A stretch of DNA of 64,000 bases, from NCBI RefSeq assembly GCF_004682015.1, contig NZ_SMLM01000001.1, forward strand, positions 806,001-870,000, read 5' to 3'. The notes below the pieces were generated by a model. That model was not told the DNA's origin and did no database searches. It worked only from the letters and a program-made list of their open reading frames with translations. The position numbers and the translations under genes were made by a program. Origin of the DNA: Ramlibacter henchirensis (GTDB lineage Bacteria; Pseudomonadota; Gammaproteobacteria; Burkholderiales; Burkholderiaceae_C). Below are positions 1 through 7,917 of the stretch, piece after piece. Numbering within the stretch: position 1 is the first letter of the stretch; each line of letters begins with the position of its first letter.

Positions 1-292
1 GCAAATCGTTCAAACCGCGCACAAGCCCTTCGGTGAAGTACAGCCACACGAGCAGACTCACCCATCGGTAGGTATACATGCGGTAACGCAGCAAGCCTGC
101 GAGCGGGATGAAGAGCGGCAGGACTTTGACCGCCCAGAGGCGGGTCGGCAGCGGCGCCAGCCACAGCTCCCAGGCCAGGCCCACGACGATCAGGCCGGAC
201 AGGCTGCCGACCGCCAAGGCGCGGATCCGGCGCAGTTCGGAAGAAGCCGCTTGCGCGGTGGGGGTCGCGGAATCCATAGCCGGTGGCATCAT
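1..292 (-). CDS. DUF2069 family membrane protein (3' end outside window)
   Basis: The reading frame runs leftward off the window edge, so only about 97 N-terminal residues are visible. After a short polar Ala/Thr/Ser-rich N-terminus there is a hydrophobic segment (about residues 29-48, GLIVVGLAWELWLAPL), then further hydrophobic helices joined by a short basic RYRMYTYRW stretch. This fits the small DUF2069 inner-membrane family. Three in-frame ATGs (292, 289, 277) compete; none has a clear Shine-Dalgarno, so the start is uncertain. It diverges from the YihY-family gene with only 8 bases between the two starts, so the two share a control region. Function unknown. Confidence 0.72.
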   Translation of the reverse strand, partial: MMPPAMDSATPTAQAASSELRRIRALAVGSLSGLIVVGLAWELWLAPLPTRLWAVKVLPLFIPLAGLLRYRMYTYRWVSLLVWLYFTEGLVRGLNDL

Positions 293-300
293 AGCGACCG

Positions 301-1503
301 ATGAAGTTGGCTCAGCTGTTCGAAGAACTCACGCGCTTCCCCTGGCTTTCCTCGGCGCGAACGGTGGGCGAACGGATCCGCGAGGACCGCCTCGGGCTGA
401 CCGCCAGCAGCCTCACCTTCACCACCACCATCGCCCTCGTGCCGCTCGTGACGGTCGCGCTGGCGCTGTTCACCGCCTTCCCGATGTTCGGCAAGGTCCA
501 GGGCGCGGTGCAGCAGTGGCTGGTGCAAAGCCTCGTGCCCGATGCCATCGCGCGGCAAGTGCTCGGCTACGTCACGCAGTTCGCCGGGAAGGCGAGCCGC
601 CTAGGCGCCTTGAGCCTGGCAGTGCTGCTCGCTTCCGCCTTGGCGCTGGTGCTCACGATCGACCGCACCCTGAACAACATCTGGCGAGTGAAGCGGCCGC
701 GCCCCCTGCCGCAGCGGGTGCTGATCTACTGGGCCGTGCTCACGCTCGGTCCTCTGGTGCTCGGCGCCAGCCTGAGTTTCACGTCGTACGCGCTGTATGC
801 CTCGCGTGGCCTCGTGCGAGGCATGCCGGGCACGCTGCAGGTCGTACTCGACCTGCTCGAGTTCGCGCTGGCCGCTTCGGCGCTGACCTGCCTGTACCGC
901 TTCGTGCCGAATACGCCCGTGCGGCTGGAGCACGCGGCGGCCGGCGGGATCTTCGCGGCGCTGGCCATCGAGATCGCCAAGAGCCTGCTCGCCTCGTACC
1001 TGAAGCTGGTGCCCACCTATTCCGTCGTCTATGGCGCGTTCGCCACCGTGCCGATCCTGCTGGTGTGGATCTACCTGGCCTGGCTGGTGGTGCTGATGGG
1101 CGCGGTGGTTGCGGCCTACCTGCCGGGCCTGCTCGGCGCCGGCCGGCGCACGCCCTCGGGGCAGGGCTGGCAGTTGCAGCTCGCGCTGGAGGTCCTGCAA
1201 CACCTTCACGGCGCGCGGGCCTCCGCGCGGCGGGGCATGAGCGTCGACGAACTCGTCGCCGCGACCGACGTCAACGCCCTGCAACTCGAGCCCGTGCTCG
1301 AGACGCTGGTGCAGCTGGACTGGGTCGGTCGCCTGAACGAAGTGGACGACGACGTGGCCACGCGCTACGTGCTGCTCGCCGACGAGCAGTCGACGGCCCT
1401 CGAGCCCCTTCTGCGGCACCTGCTGCTGCCCCGCACCGAGGCCACCGCGGGCCTGTGGGACAAGGGCGGCTGGTCGCGCCTCTATCTCAAGGACGTGGTC
1501 TAG
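301..1503 (+). CDS. yihY: YihY/virulence factor BrkB family inner-membrane protein
   Basis: This is a 400-residue polytopic membrane protein. The first 290 residues hold about six hydrophobic helices with the family-typical run LTASSLTFTTTIALVPLV near residue 32 and the conserved YSVVYGAFATVPILLVWIYL segment near residue 240. A soluble C-terminal tail of about 110 residues resembles a winged-helix-like extension seen in longer YihY members. The old name ribonuclease BN for this family is a misassignment; the molecular role is not established, with transport suggested. The ATG at 301 is the only start giving the conserved N-terminus. Confidence 0.9.
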   Translation: MKLAQLFEELTRFPWLSSARTVGERIREDRLGLTASSLTFTTTIALVPLVTVALALFTAFPMFGKVQGAVQQWLVQSLVPDAIARQVLGYVTQFAGKASRLGALSLAVLLASALALVLTIDRTLNNIWRVKRPRPLPQRVLIYWAVLTLGPLVLGASLSFTSYALYASRGLVRGMPGTLQVVLDLLEFALAASALTCLYRFVPNTPVRLEHAAAGGIFAALAIEIAKSLLASYLKLVPTYSVVYGAFATVPILLVWIYLAWLVVLMGAVVAAYLPGLLGAGRRTPSGQGWQLQLALEVLQHLHGARASARRGMSVDELVAATDVNALQLEPVLETLVQLDWVGRLNEVDDDVATRYVLLADEQSTALEPLLRHLLLPRTEATAGLWDKGGWSRLYLKDVV

Positions 1504-1631
1504 AAGACCCGCGTCCCCTCGCGCCCTCGGCCCCGGAAGATGACCTTCCGGCTGGCTGCCTGCCCTCGATCTTCGCAACCTCGCAACCGGCGTGGCGATC
1601 CAGCCGCGCCGGACATCGAGGAGAACCAAGA

Positions 1632-2849
1632 GTGTTTTTGCGAACCGTTGCCGCACTGATGCTGGCACTCGCCGGGCCATCCGCCCATCCCCAGATCGAA
1701 AGATTCGGAGCCGACAAATTGAAAGATGCGATCAGGAAGCAGCTGCCCTCGGGGCAGACAACCGCACCTCCGCAGCATGGGCAGACCACGGCGCCCGTGC
1801 TGGAAGCCACGCCTCCCACGAGCCAGCAGGCCGCCGCCGCTGCGGCCGCCGCGCCCGACATCGAGCAGTGGTCGACGCAGCTGCCGCCCACGAGCGCGCA
1901 GTCGCCGTATGCCGTGCTGGCCGGCATGCGCTTCGAAGCCTTCTCGAACCCGTGTCCCGACGGCAAGGGACGCTGCTGGGTGCCGATCGCCCAGCTTCCG
2001 GTGTCCGGCCGTTTCCCGGACGGCCAGGAGATCCACGTCTCCTACAAGGCCGGCGGAAAACCCTGGTTCGTCGAGCGCTTCCGCAACACCGACGCCACCG
2101 CGCTGCTCAGGAATCGCTCCACCGCATGGCTGCTGTATCGATTGCGGTCCGGCCGCAACCAGGAACACCTGGCCCGGCATACCGGCCGCATCGAATTCGA
2201 GGTCACCATCCGGGATCCACTTGCCGGGTCGACCCGCAAGCTGGCCGCGGGGCACTTCAACGTGGGGACCGCGCCCACCGGCGGCAGCGACGTCGACTAC
2301 TTCGTGAATTACGACTGGGCGACGGAGGTGATGACCGTCGACTTCATGGGCAACGGCAATCCCAGCCTGGACTACCCCGGCGTCACCCTCCATGCGGTTT
2401 TCCTGCAGCCGGTGGAGCGCGAGGAGCAGATGTCGCTGCACCTGTTCCACGCGGGCAAGGAGATCGCCTCCACCTCGCGTTGGGGGCACGCGTTTCGCAC
2501 GAGCGCCCGTTCCCCGAAGACGAGGCAAGGTTACGGGGTCGTGGAAGCGGCATTCGCATTGCCGAACGTGGTGGCCTACGACCGGCGTGCGCAGAAGGAC
2601 GCGGGCTTCTTCGTCGTCAGCGAGAACCCCGGCGAGTACACGATCAAGATCCTGCGCAACGGGGAGCTTGCGCGCGAAGCGATGTTCACCATCACGCCTG
2701 ACGGCAGGATCGACCGGTCCCTGAACATCGCGGCCAACCTGCACCACGGCTACACCGTCGTGCGCGCGAAAGTGCTCGGCACCCAGGACGGCGCGCGCGC
2801 CAACTTCAAGGCCGACGGGTTGTGGGGCAACGCCCCGGCGCTGAAATGA
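1632..2849 (+). CDS. Exported protein of unknown function
   Basis: I do not recognise this 405-residue protein. A GTG start at 1632 is preceded by a good GAGGAG eight bases upstream, and translation from it gives a signal peptide (FLRTVAALMLALAGPSAHP) with likely cleavage near residue 20. The mature N-terminus is a low-complexity Gln/Thr/Pro/Ala linker (about residues 40-80) followed by a globular region of about 310 residues rich in beta-strand-like alternation and with two early cysteines (PCPDGKGRCW). The frame stays open far upstream of 1632, but that part overlaps yihY and is not coding. No linked partner is evident; periplasmic or surface location is inferred from the signal peptide. 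Confidence 0.72.
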   Translation: MFLRTVAALMLALAGPSAHPQIERFGADKLKDAIRKQLPSGQTTAPPQHGQTTAPVLEATPPTSQQAAAAAAAAPDIEQWSTQLPPTSAQSPYAVLAGMRFEAFSNPCPDGKGRCWVPIAQLPVSGRFPDGQEIHVSYKAGGKPWFVERFRNTDATALLRNRSTAWLLYRLRSGRNQEHLARHTGRIEFEVTIRDPLAGSTRKLAAGHFNVGTAPTGGSDVDYFVNYDWATEVMTVDFMGNGNPSLDYPGVTLHAVFLQPVEREEQMSLHLFHAGKEIASTSRWGHAFRTSARSPKTRQGYGVVEAAFALPNVVAYDRRAQKDAGFFVVSENPGEYTIKILRNGELAREAMFTITPDGRIDRSLNIAANLHHGYTVVRAKVLGTQDGARANFKADGLWGNAPALK

Positions 2850-2864
2850 ACGAGCGGGCGCTGC

Positions 2865-3203
2865 CTAGAACGGGATCTTCCCGGTCCAGATGTCCTTGTA
2901 CATCACCCAGTCGCCCATGAAGCTGTAGAGCGGGCGCTTGAAGCTGGCCGGCTTGTTCTTCTCGAAGCCGAAGTGCCCGATCCACGCGAAACCGTAGCCG
3001 GCCACGAGCCCCGCCAGCAGCCACAGCCAGTTGCCGGTGGCCAACAGCATCGCCAGGCACAACAGCGCCAGGGTCGATCCGACGAAGTGCAGCCGTCGGC
3101 AGGTGCGGTTGGCGTGCTCGCTCAGGTAGAACGGATAGAACTCGGCGAACGAGTTCAGTGCGCGCGGGTCGACGGCGCTTCCGGTGGTCGTGGTCGTTCC
3201 CAT
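2865..3203 (-). CDS. DUF962/Mpo1-like membrane protein
   Basis: The product is 112 residues with the DUF962 layout: N-terminal FAEFYPFYLSEHANRTCRRLHFVG, two closely spaced hydrophobic helices (about residues 45-70), then GFAWIGHFGFEKNKPASFKRP and a final FMGDWVMYKDIWTG. The spaced histidines (LHFVG, IGHF) match the iron-binding positions proposed for yeast Mpo1, a dioxygenase of fatty-acid alpha-oxidation. It lies 31 bases beyond the P450 stop on the same strand, so it probably ends the same operon; a P450 and a possible alpha-oxidation dioxygenase together would suit fatty-acid or hydroxy-lipid metabolism, but that is inference. Confidence 0.85.
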   Translation of the reverse strand: MGTTTTTGSAVDPRALNSFAEFYPFYLSEHANRTCRRLHFVGSTLALLCLAMLLATGNWLWLLAGLVAGYGFAWIGHFGFEKNKPASFKRPLYSFMGDWVMYKDIWTGKIPF

Positions 3204-3234
3204 GGCTTGTCTCCTGTCTGCTGTGGCGGGCAGT

Positions 3235-4518
3235 TTAGGCGACCGCGAATGGCGCGTGCAGGAACCCGCGGAACCGCGCGCGCCCGCCGCGCACCGGCGG
3301 CGCGGTGAGCCGGTAGCCGGGGAAGCGCGCGAGGAACCGACCGATCGCCACGCGGCCTTCCAGGCGCGCGAGGCTCAGGCCCGCGCACTGGTGGATGCCG
3401 AAGCCGAAGGCCAGGTGCCGGTTGTTCGCGCGGGAGAGCTGAAGCTCGTCGGGCCGCTCGAACTGCGCCGGGTCGCGGTTGGCCGCGCCGATGCACAGCG
3501 TCACCAGCGCGCCTTCCTCCAGCCGCACGCCGCCGACCTCGACCGTCTTCAGCGCACGCCGGTTGCCGAGCTGGTTGGACGATTCGAAGCGGAGGAACTC
3601 GTCCACGGCCGCCGTCATGACCGGTTCCAGCGCATCCCAGTCGGGGCTCCCGCCGATCGCGCGCAGCAGTTGTTCCTTCTGTGCGGGCCACTCCTGCAGC
3701 GCGACGAGCGCGTTGCCGATCAGGTTGGTGGTGGTCTCGTGCCCCGCGTTCAGGATGAAGATGCAGTTCTGCAGCAGCTCATGCTCGCTTAGCTGCTCGC
3801 CGCCTTGCTCGCCCTGGATCAGCCGCGTGAGCACGTCGTGCTCCGGGTCGCCGGGATGCTTGCGGCGGTCGGCCACCAGCACGCGCAGGTACTCCAGGAA
3901 CTCGCTCACGCTGCGATTGCCCAAGGCCTCCTGCTCGGGCGTGAGCTTCGGTTCCAGAGCGCCGAGGATGGTGAGCGACCAGCCCCGCAGCGGCCCCCGA
4001 TCCTCGTGTGGCACGCCCAAGAGATTGCCGATGATCTCCACCGGGATCGCCGCGGCGAAGTCCTCGATGAGGTCACCGCCCTGTTTCGCCTCGATGCCGT
4101 CGAGCAACCCATCCACCAGCTTCACCAGCCCCGGCTCCATCTCCGCGATGGCGCGCCGGGTGAGGGCGCCCATGATCAGCTTGCGAACGCGGGTGTGCAG
4201 CGGCGGGTCGTTGAACACCAGGCTGGTCGTGTGGTGCGCGAGCAGCGGCGAGCCCGCGCCGTACTTGGGCGTGAACTCCACCTTCTTGTCCGAGCTGAAG
4301 GCGTGCGCGTCCCGGTACACCGCCACCAGGTCGGCGTAGCGGGTGATGAACCACGAGCCGTCGGGCATGCGCCGCACTGGTTCGTGTTCGCGCAGGGCGG
4401 AGTAGACCGGGAACGGATTGGCGTAGAAGTCCGCGGGCAGCGCACGAAGGTCGAACGATCCGGCGATCTCCCGCGCGCGCTCGGGGCTCATCGGCGGCGT
4501 GATGTCGAGCGGTGTCAT
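3235..4518 (-). CDS. Cytochrome P450
   Basis: This 427-residue soluble bacterial P450 has the I-helix oxygen-binding motif AGHETT at residues 258-263, an ExxR candidate in DEFLR shortly after, and the haem-thiolate loop FGFGIHQCAG with the ligand Cys at residue 378. It has no membrane anchor, so it must rely on separate ferredoxin/reductase partners, none of which is encoded nearby. Length and motifs resemble the CYP107/CYP109-like soluble class; substrate cannot be read from sequence. The start at 4518 overlaps the upstream gene's stop by four bases (ATGA), implying translational coupling. A longer open frame upstream belongs to the overlapping gene. Confidence 0.95.
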   Translation of the reverse strand: MTPLDITPPMSPERAREIAGSFDLRALPADFYANPFPVYSALREHEPVRRMPDGSWFITRYADLVAVYRDAHAFSSDKKVEFTPKYGAGSPLLAHHTTSLVFNDPPLHTRVRKLIMGALTRRAIAEMEPGLVKLVDGLLDGIEAKQGGDLIEDFAAAIPVEIIGNLLGVPHEDRGPLRGWSLTILGALEPKLTPEQEALGNRSVSEFLEYLRVLVADRRKHPGDPEHDVLTRLIQGEQGGEQLSEHELLQNCIFILNAGHETTTNLIGNALVALQEWPAQKEQLLRAIGGSPDWDALEPVMTAAVDEFLRFESSNQLGNRRALKTVEVGGVRLEEGALVTLCIGAANRDPAQFERPDELQLSRANNRHLAFGFGIHQCAGLSLARLEGRVAIGRFLARFPGYRLTAPPVRGGRARFRGFLHAPFAVA

Positions 4519-6131
4519 CGATCGGAAATGGCTTGCAGCCGCTCGTCGGCCAGGCCGACAAGCAGGGCGCGGCCGTCGGGCATCACGCGGAATTCGCCGA
4601 AGCGCGCGCTCTGCCAGCGCTGCGCATCGCCCTCGCGGAAGAACCAGGCATCGGTCACGATCATCCAGCGGCCGCCCTTGGGCGTGAGCTCGATGCGGAA
4701 CTCGCCGGGGGCGAGCGGCGCGTCGTCGGTCACGACCCGAAGCAGCTGCGCCACGCCGCGCGCATCCAGCTTCGCGATCACGTGCGGCCGTTGCAGCGTG
4801 ACAGGCGACTCCTGCTCGCGTCCGGCGCCGGGCAGCGCCCAGTTCAGCCGCATGAAGTCGCCCTGCATCAGCGATCGCGGGTCGACCGGCGCAAGCTGCA
4901 CGTAGACCTTTCGGCCGTGGGCGATCAGGTCTTCCTTCTGCCAGATCGAAAAGTTGGCCAGGGCCAGCGTGGCGGCGGCTGCGGTGATCGCGAGCACGGC
5001 GGATGTGCGCGACGGCGCTCCTGCGGCGCCGCTCGTCTTCGTCCGGGGGCTGGATGCGCGCCATCCCAGCGCCGCCAGCAGCGCCCCGGCGGCGGCGAGC
5101 ACGACTGCCTTGTGCGCAAGCGGCCACTGGAGCTGGTAGTAGAAGCTTCCGACGATCCATGCGGCCGCGAGGCCCGCAGCGGCCGCCAGTCGAAGTCGAC
5201 CGGTCGTCGCAGTGAGCGACAGCGCGAGCAGCACGCCGCCCAGCGCGGGCAGGAACGCGCTGAGAGCGACCAGCACCAGCGCGACCCCCGCCAGGCGCAC
5301 CGTACGCAACTCCGGCCAGCGTCGCGCGGCCCACAAAGCGCCGGCCGCTGCGAGCACGACCGACGCGGCCCGCAAGACCGGCCAGCCCGCACCGCCCCGG
5401 CGGCCCGGAGCCACTTCACTCGCCAGTTCGCCCCAGAACCCCAGGCTGCCACCGACCAGGAACGTCATGCCCGACCATGCGGCCAGCCCGGCCAGCACCG
5501 CGAGCAGCCAGCCCGCGCCGGTGGTCTCCACCAGCGCCGCGACGTCCGCATCCGCTCGCCCCGAGCGCTGCCACATCAAAGCCGCGGCCCAGGCGAGCAG
5601 GGCGGCCATCAGGCCCAGCCCGATCGGCAGCATGGGCGGGCCGGCGCGCCAGAGTTGTTTGTCTTGCAGCAGCGCAACGAACAATCCCGCCGCGAGCGCA
5701 CCGAGCAGCAGGCGCAACCAGGCCTTGGGCAGGCCGCGGGCCAGCGCGAGGCAAACGCCCATCAGCACGAGCGAAGCCGCCGTGTCCGGCAGGTCGCGAT
5801 AGAGTCCCATCGCGAGCGAGCCACCGCCCACCAGCAGCACCGGAAACGCCAGCTGCTCGATGAAGATCGGCAGCCGCTCCGAGCGGAGCATCGCGACGGC
5901 GGCCGCGAGGCTGCCGATGCCCACGACATAGGCGCCGGGGCCCTTCGTCATCAGCGACCCGAGCAGCGCGGCGAAGAACCCCAGCAGCGGAATCGCCGCG
6001 AGCCAGGCGCCCAACGCGGTCAGCAGCACCACGGGCCAGGGCCGGCTCTCGATCGGCGCCACCGCCGCTTCGCGCGGCAACAGCCCCCGATCCACGCCCG
6101 CGCGCAGCGCACGCACCAGTGCCTCGTTCAT
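4515..6131 (-). CDS. DUF4401 and GDYXXLXY-domain polytopic membrane protein
   Basis: The product is 538 residues. About the first 340 are a dense series of hydrophobic helices matching DUF4401; after a polar linker one more helix precedes a soluble C-terminal domain of about 165 residues containing SLMQGDFMRLNW, the diagnostic motif of the GDYXXLXY domain (here GDF for GDY). In other genomes the two domains are often separate adjacent genes, so here they are fused. It overlaps both neighbours by four bases (ATGA at 6128-6131 and 4515-4518). Function unknown; the family usually sits beside DUF2157 genes as it does here. Confidence 0.85.
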   Translation of the reverse strand: MNEALVRALRAGVDRGLLPREAAVAPIESRPWPVVLLTALGAWLAAIPLLGFFAALLGSLMTKGPGAYVVGIGSLAAAVAMLRSERLPIFIEQLAFPVLLVGGGSLAMGLYRDLPDTAASLVLMGVCLALARGLPKAWLRLLLGALAAGLFVALLQDKQLWRAGPPMLPIGLGLMAALLAWAAALMWQRSGRADADVAALVETTGAGWLLAVLAGLAAWSGMTFLVGGSLGFWGELASEVAPGRRGGAGWPVLRAASVVLAAAGALWAARRWPELRTVRLAGVALVLVALSAFLPALGGVLLALSLTATTGRLRLAAAAGLAAAWIVGSFYYQLQWPLAHKAVVLAAAGALLAALGWRASSPRTKTSGAAGAPSRTSAVLAITAAAATLALANFSIWQKEDLIAHGRKVYVQLAPVDPRSLMQGDFMRLNWALPGAGREQESPVTLQRPHVIAKLDARGVAQLLRVVTDDAPLAPGEFRIELTPKGGRWMIVTDAWFFREGDAQRWQSARFGEFRVMPDGRALLVGLADERLQAISDR

Positions 6132-7114
6132 GGCGCGTCCTCCGCGAGCGTCGCCGGACCATGTGAGCGAGCCAGCCGCAGGATGAACTGCACCGACACC
6201 GCGAGCACGCCGGCGGCCACCAGGCCCACCAGCAGCATCCGGCCGAACGGATCGGAGCCGGCGCCCTCGAACAGCAGCCGCGACAGCCCGGCCACCAGCA
6301 AGGTGTCCAGCGCCAGCGCGACGGCGCTCAGCGCGAACACGTCGAACATCCTGCGCTGCGCCAGCACGACGCCGGCGGCCGCGAGCAAGCCAAGGCCCAG
6401 CCAGAAGTGCGCCGCGATCGGTGAGCGGAACAAGGCGGCGAGCGCGCCTGCGCCGACGGCGACCACCGCCAGCGTCACGGCGGTGCGAAAGGCCCAGGGA
6501 CCGGCGCCCGTCCATCGAGAGGCCGGCGCGCACAAGGCCGCCGCGAGCAGTCCGGCTGCGATCCACGCGATGCCGAACGTGCCCACGTCCTGCGGTGTCA
6601 CGCGCCAGCGATGGCCGGTGTGCGCAAAGGTCCACAGCGCGATCGCCGTCATGGCTACCAGCGCCCACGGCGCCCAGAGCACGTCGCTGCGCACCGCGAA
6701 ACAGAGCGGCAGCGAGAGGACGGCCCAGAGCGCGAACAGCTGCCACGCATCGGCACCCGTCTGGTAGGTCTGGCCGAAGTAGGCGAACAGGCCACCGATG
6801 CCGAGCAGGGCGGCCAGCGCGGCGGGCGCACGCACGGCGGGCTGCAGCGCCGCGGCGAGGCAGGCCACCAGCACCACCGACTGCAGCAGGGCGAACCGCC
6901 CCATGCGGCCCAGCGTGTCCCAGTTGGCGGCCAGCCACAGGATCAGGCCCAAGCCGACCAGCGCGGCGGCGAGCACTGCGATGCCGCGCCACAGGCCGCG
7001 CTGCAAACTGGCCGGCGGCTGCTCGAGCCCCGCTTCCCGCACCAGCACCGCAACACCTTCCCGTGGCACGCCGTGACGGCGCGCAAGTTCGTACAGCGCG
7101 AGGCGCGTGTTCAT
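6128..7114 (-). CDS. DUF2157 polytopic membrane protein
   Basis: The 328-residue product starts with a short cytoplasmic region (MNTRLALYELARRHGVPREG) typical of DUF2157, then about nine or ten hydrophobic helices, including GLGLILWLAANWDTLG and GGLFAYFGQTYQTGADAWQLF, which are hallmark stretches of the family. The start at 7114 overlaps the hydrolase stop by four bases, and its own stop overlaps the DUF4401 start. DUF2157 and DUF4401/GDYXXLXY proteins are frequent neighbours and probably form one membrane complex of unknown function. Confidence 0.87.
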   Translation of the reverse strand: MNTRLALYELARRHGVPREGVAVLVREAGLEQPPASLQRGLWRGIAVLAAALVGLGLILWLAANWDTLGRMGRFALLQSVVLVACLAAALQPAVRAPAALAALLGIGGLFAYFGQTYQTGADAWQLFALWAVLSLPLCFAVRSDVLWAPWALVAMTAIALWTFAHTGHRWRVTPQDVGTFGIAWIAAGLLAAALCAPASRWTGAGPWAFRTAVTLAVVAVGAGALAALFRSPIAAHFWLGLGLLAAAGVVLAQRRMFDVFALSAVALALDTLLVAGLSRLLFEGAGSDPFGRMLLVGLVAAGVLAVSVQFILRLARSHGPATLAEDAP

Positions 7115-7917
7115 GTCTGGAGGAACTCCATCAGGGCGGCGAGCACCGCGTCGGGCGCCTCGGACATCATCTGGTGACCGGCGCCGACGATCACCGTGCG
7201 GCCGGCGGTCGCCTTGGCCTGCAGCGACTGCGCCGCCCGTGGCGGCGTCATCGCATCGTCGCGGCCCAGCACGAAGAGCACCGGGCAACGCACCTTCTCC
7301 ATCGCCGCTTCGCCGCCGCCGTAGCTGTCGCAGGCCACGAAACCGCGGTGGAACACGTTCACGCGAGGATTGCCGGCCAGCACCCGCCTCATCAGCGCGC
7401 GCGAGCCGCCATACAGCCAGGTGCCCGGCCCGAGCGTCGAGGGCGGCGGCGCCAGCATGGAGTGCGAGAACACGTTGACCATGTCGATGGCCTTCATCGG
7501 CGCGTTCAGCGAGTTCTCCAGCAGGGCGGGCGACACCTTCATCGGTGCTGCCGTTCCGCACAGCGCGAGGTGGCTGACACGTCCGGGTGCGCGCGCCGCC
7601 GCTTCCAGCGCGATCAGCGAGCCGAAGCTGTGGCCCACGAGCGCCGCCCGTTCCACCTTGGCGGCGTCCAGCAGTTCGATCGTGAACTGCGCGGCGTCCT
7701 CGACCGACGCCGGCGGCTCCCCGCCGCTCCTGCAGTGCCCCGGCAGGTCCGGCGCGAGCACGTTCCAGCCGTGGTGCGCGAAGTAGCGGGTCTGCAGCCC
7801 CCAGACGCTGTGGTCGTTGAGCACGCCGTGCAGGAAGACCACGGTCGGCCGGGAGGGATCGAACGGCTTGCCGCCGGTGTAGCAGTAGGTGGAGTGGCCT
7901 CGGACGGTGAGTTCCAT
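7111..7917 (-). CDS. Alpha/beta-fold hydrolase
   Basis: This 268-residue protein has the alpha/beta hydrolase signature in order: oxyanion region VVFLHGVLNDHSVW (about residue 28), nucleophile elbow GHSFGS near residue 95 (catalytic Ser), an acid after beta-7 (FVLGRDDAMTPP) and the catalytic His in GAGHQMMSEAPD near the end. A lid-like helical insert lies between. Substrate unknown; esterase or lactonase activity is possible. Its ATG at 7917 shares one base with the upstream sulfhydrylase stop (TGATG) and its stop overlaps the DUF2157 start, so it is embedded in the operon. Confidence 0.9.
   Translation of the reverse strand: MELTVRGHSTYCYTGGKPFDPSRPTVVFLHGVLNDHSVWGLQTRYFAHHGWNVLAPDLPGHCRSGGEPPASVEDAAQFTIELLDAAKVERAALVGHSFGSLIALEAAARAPGRVSHLALCGTAAPMKVSPALLENSLNAPMKAIDMVNVFSHSMLAPPPSTLGPGTWLYGGSRALMRRVLAGNPRVNVFHRGFVACDSYGGGEAAMEKVRCPVLFVLGRDDAMTPPRAAQSLQAKATAGRTVIVGAGHQMMSEAPDAVLAALMEFLQT

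Noticed and set aside
1533..1551. Hairpin CCGGAAG/CTTCCGG after yihY as a terminator
   Set aside because: The stem is only seven bases and no T tract follows.
108..1631. Long open frame upstream of the exported protein, in another frame of yihY
   Set aside because: High-GC DNA leaves shadow frames open. The real start is the GTG at 1632 with GAGGAG and a signal peptide; yihY occupies the region.
4515..6992. Apparent 825-residue frame including DUF4401 and an extra 290 residues
   Set aside because: The extra part is out of frame inside DUF2157; the ATGA overlap at 6128-6131 marks the true start.
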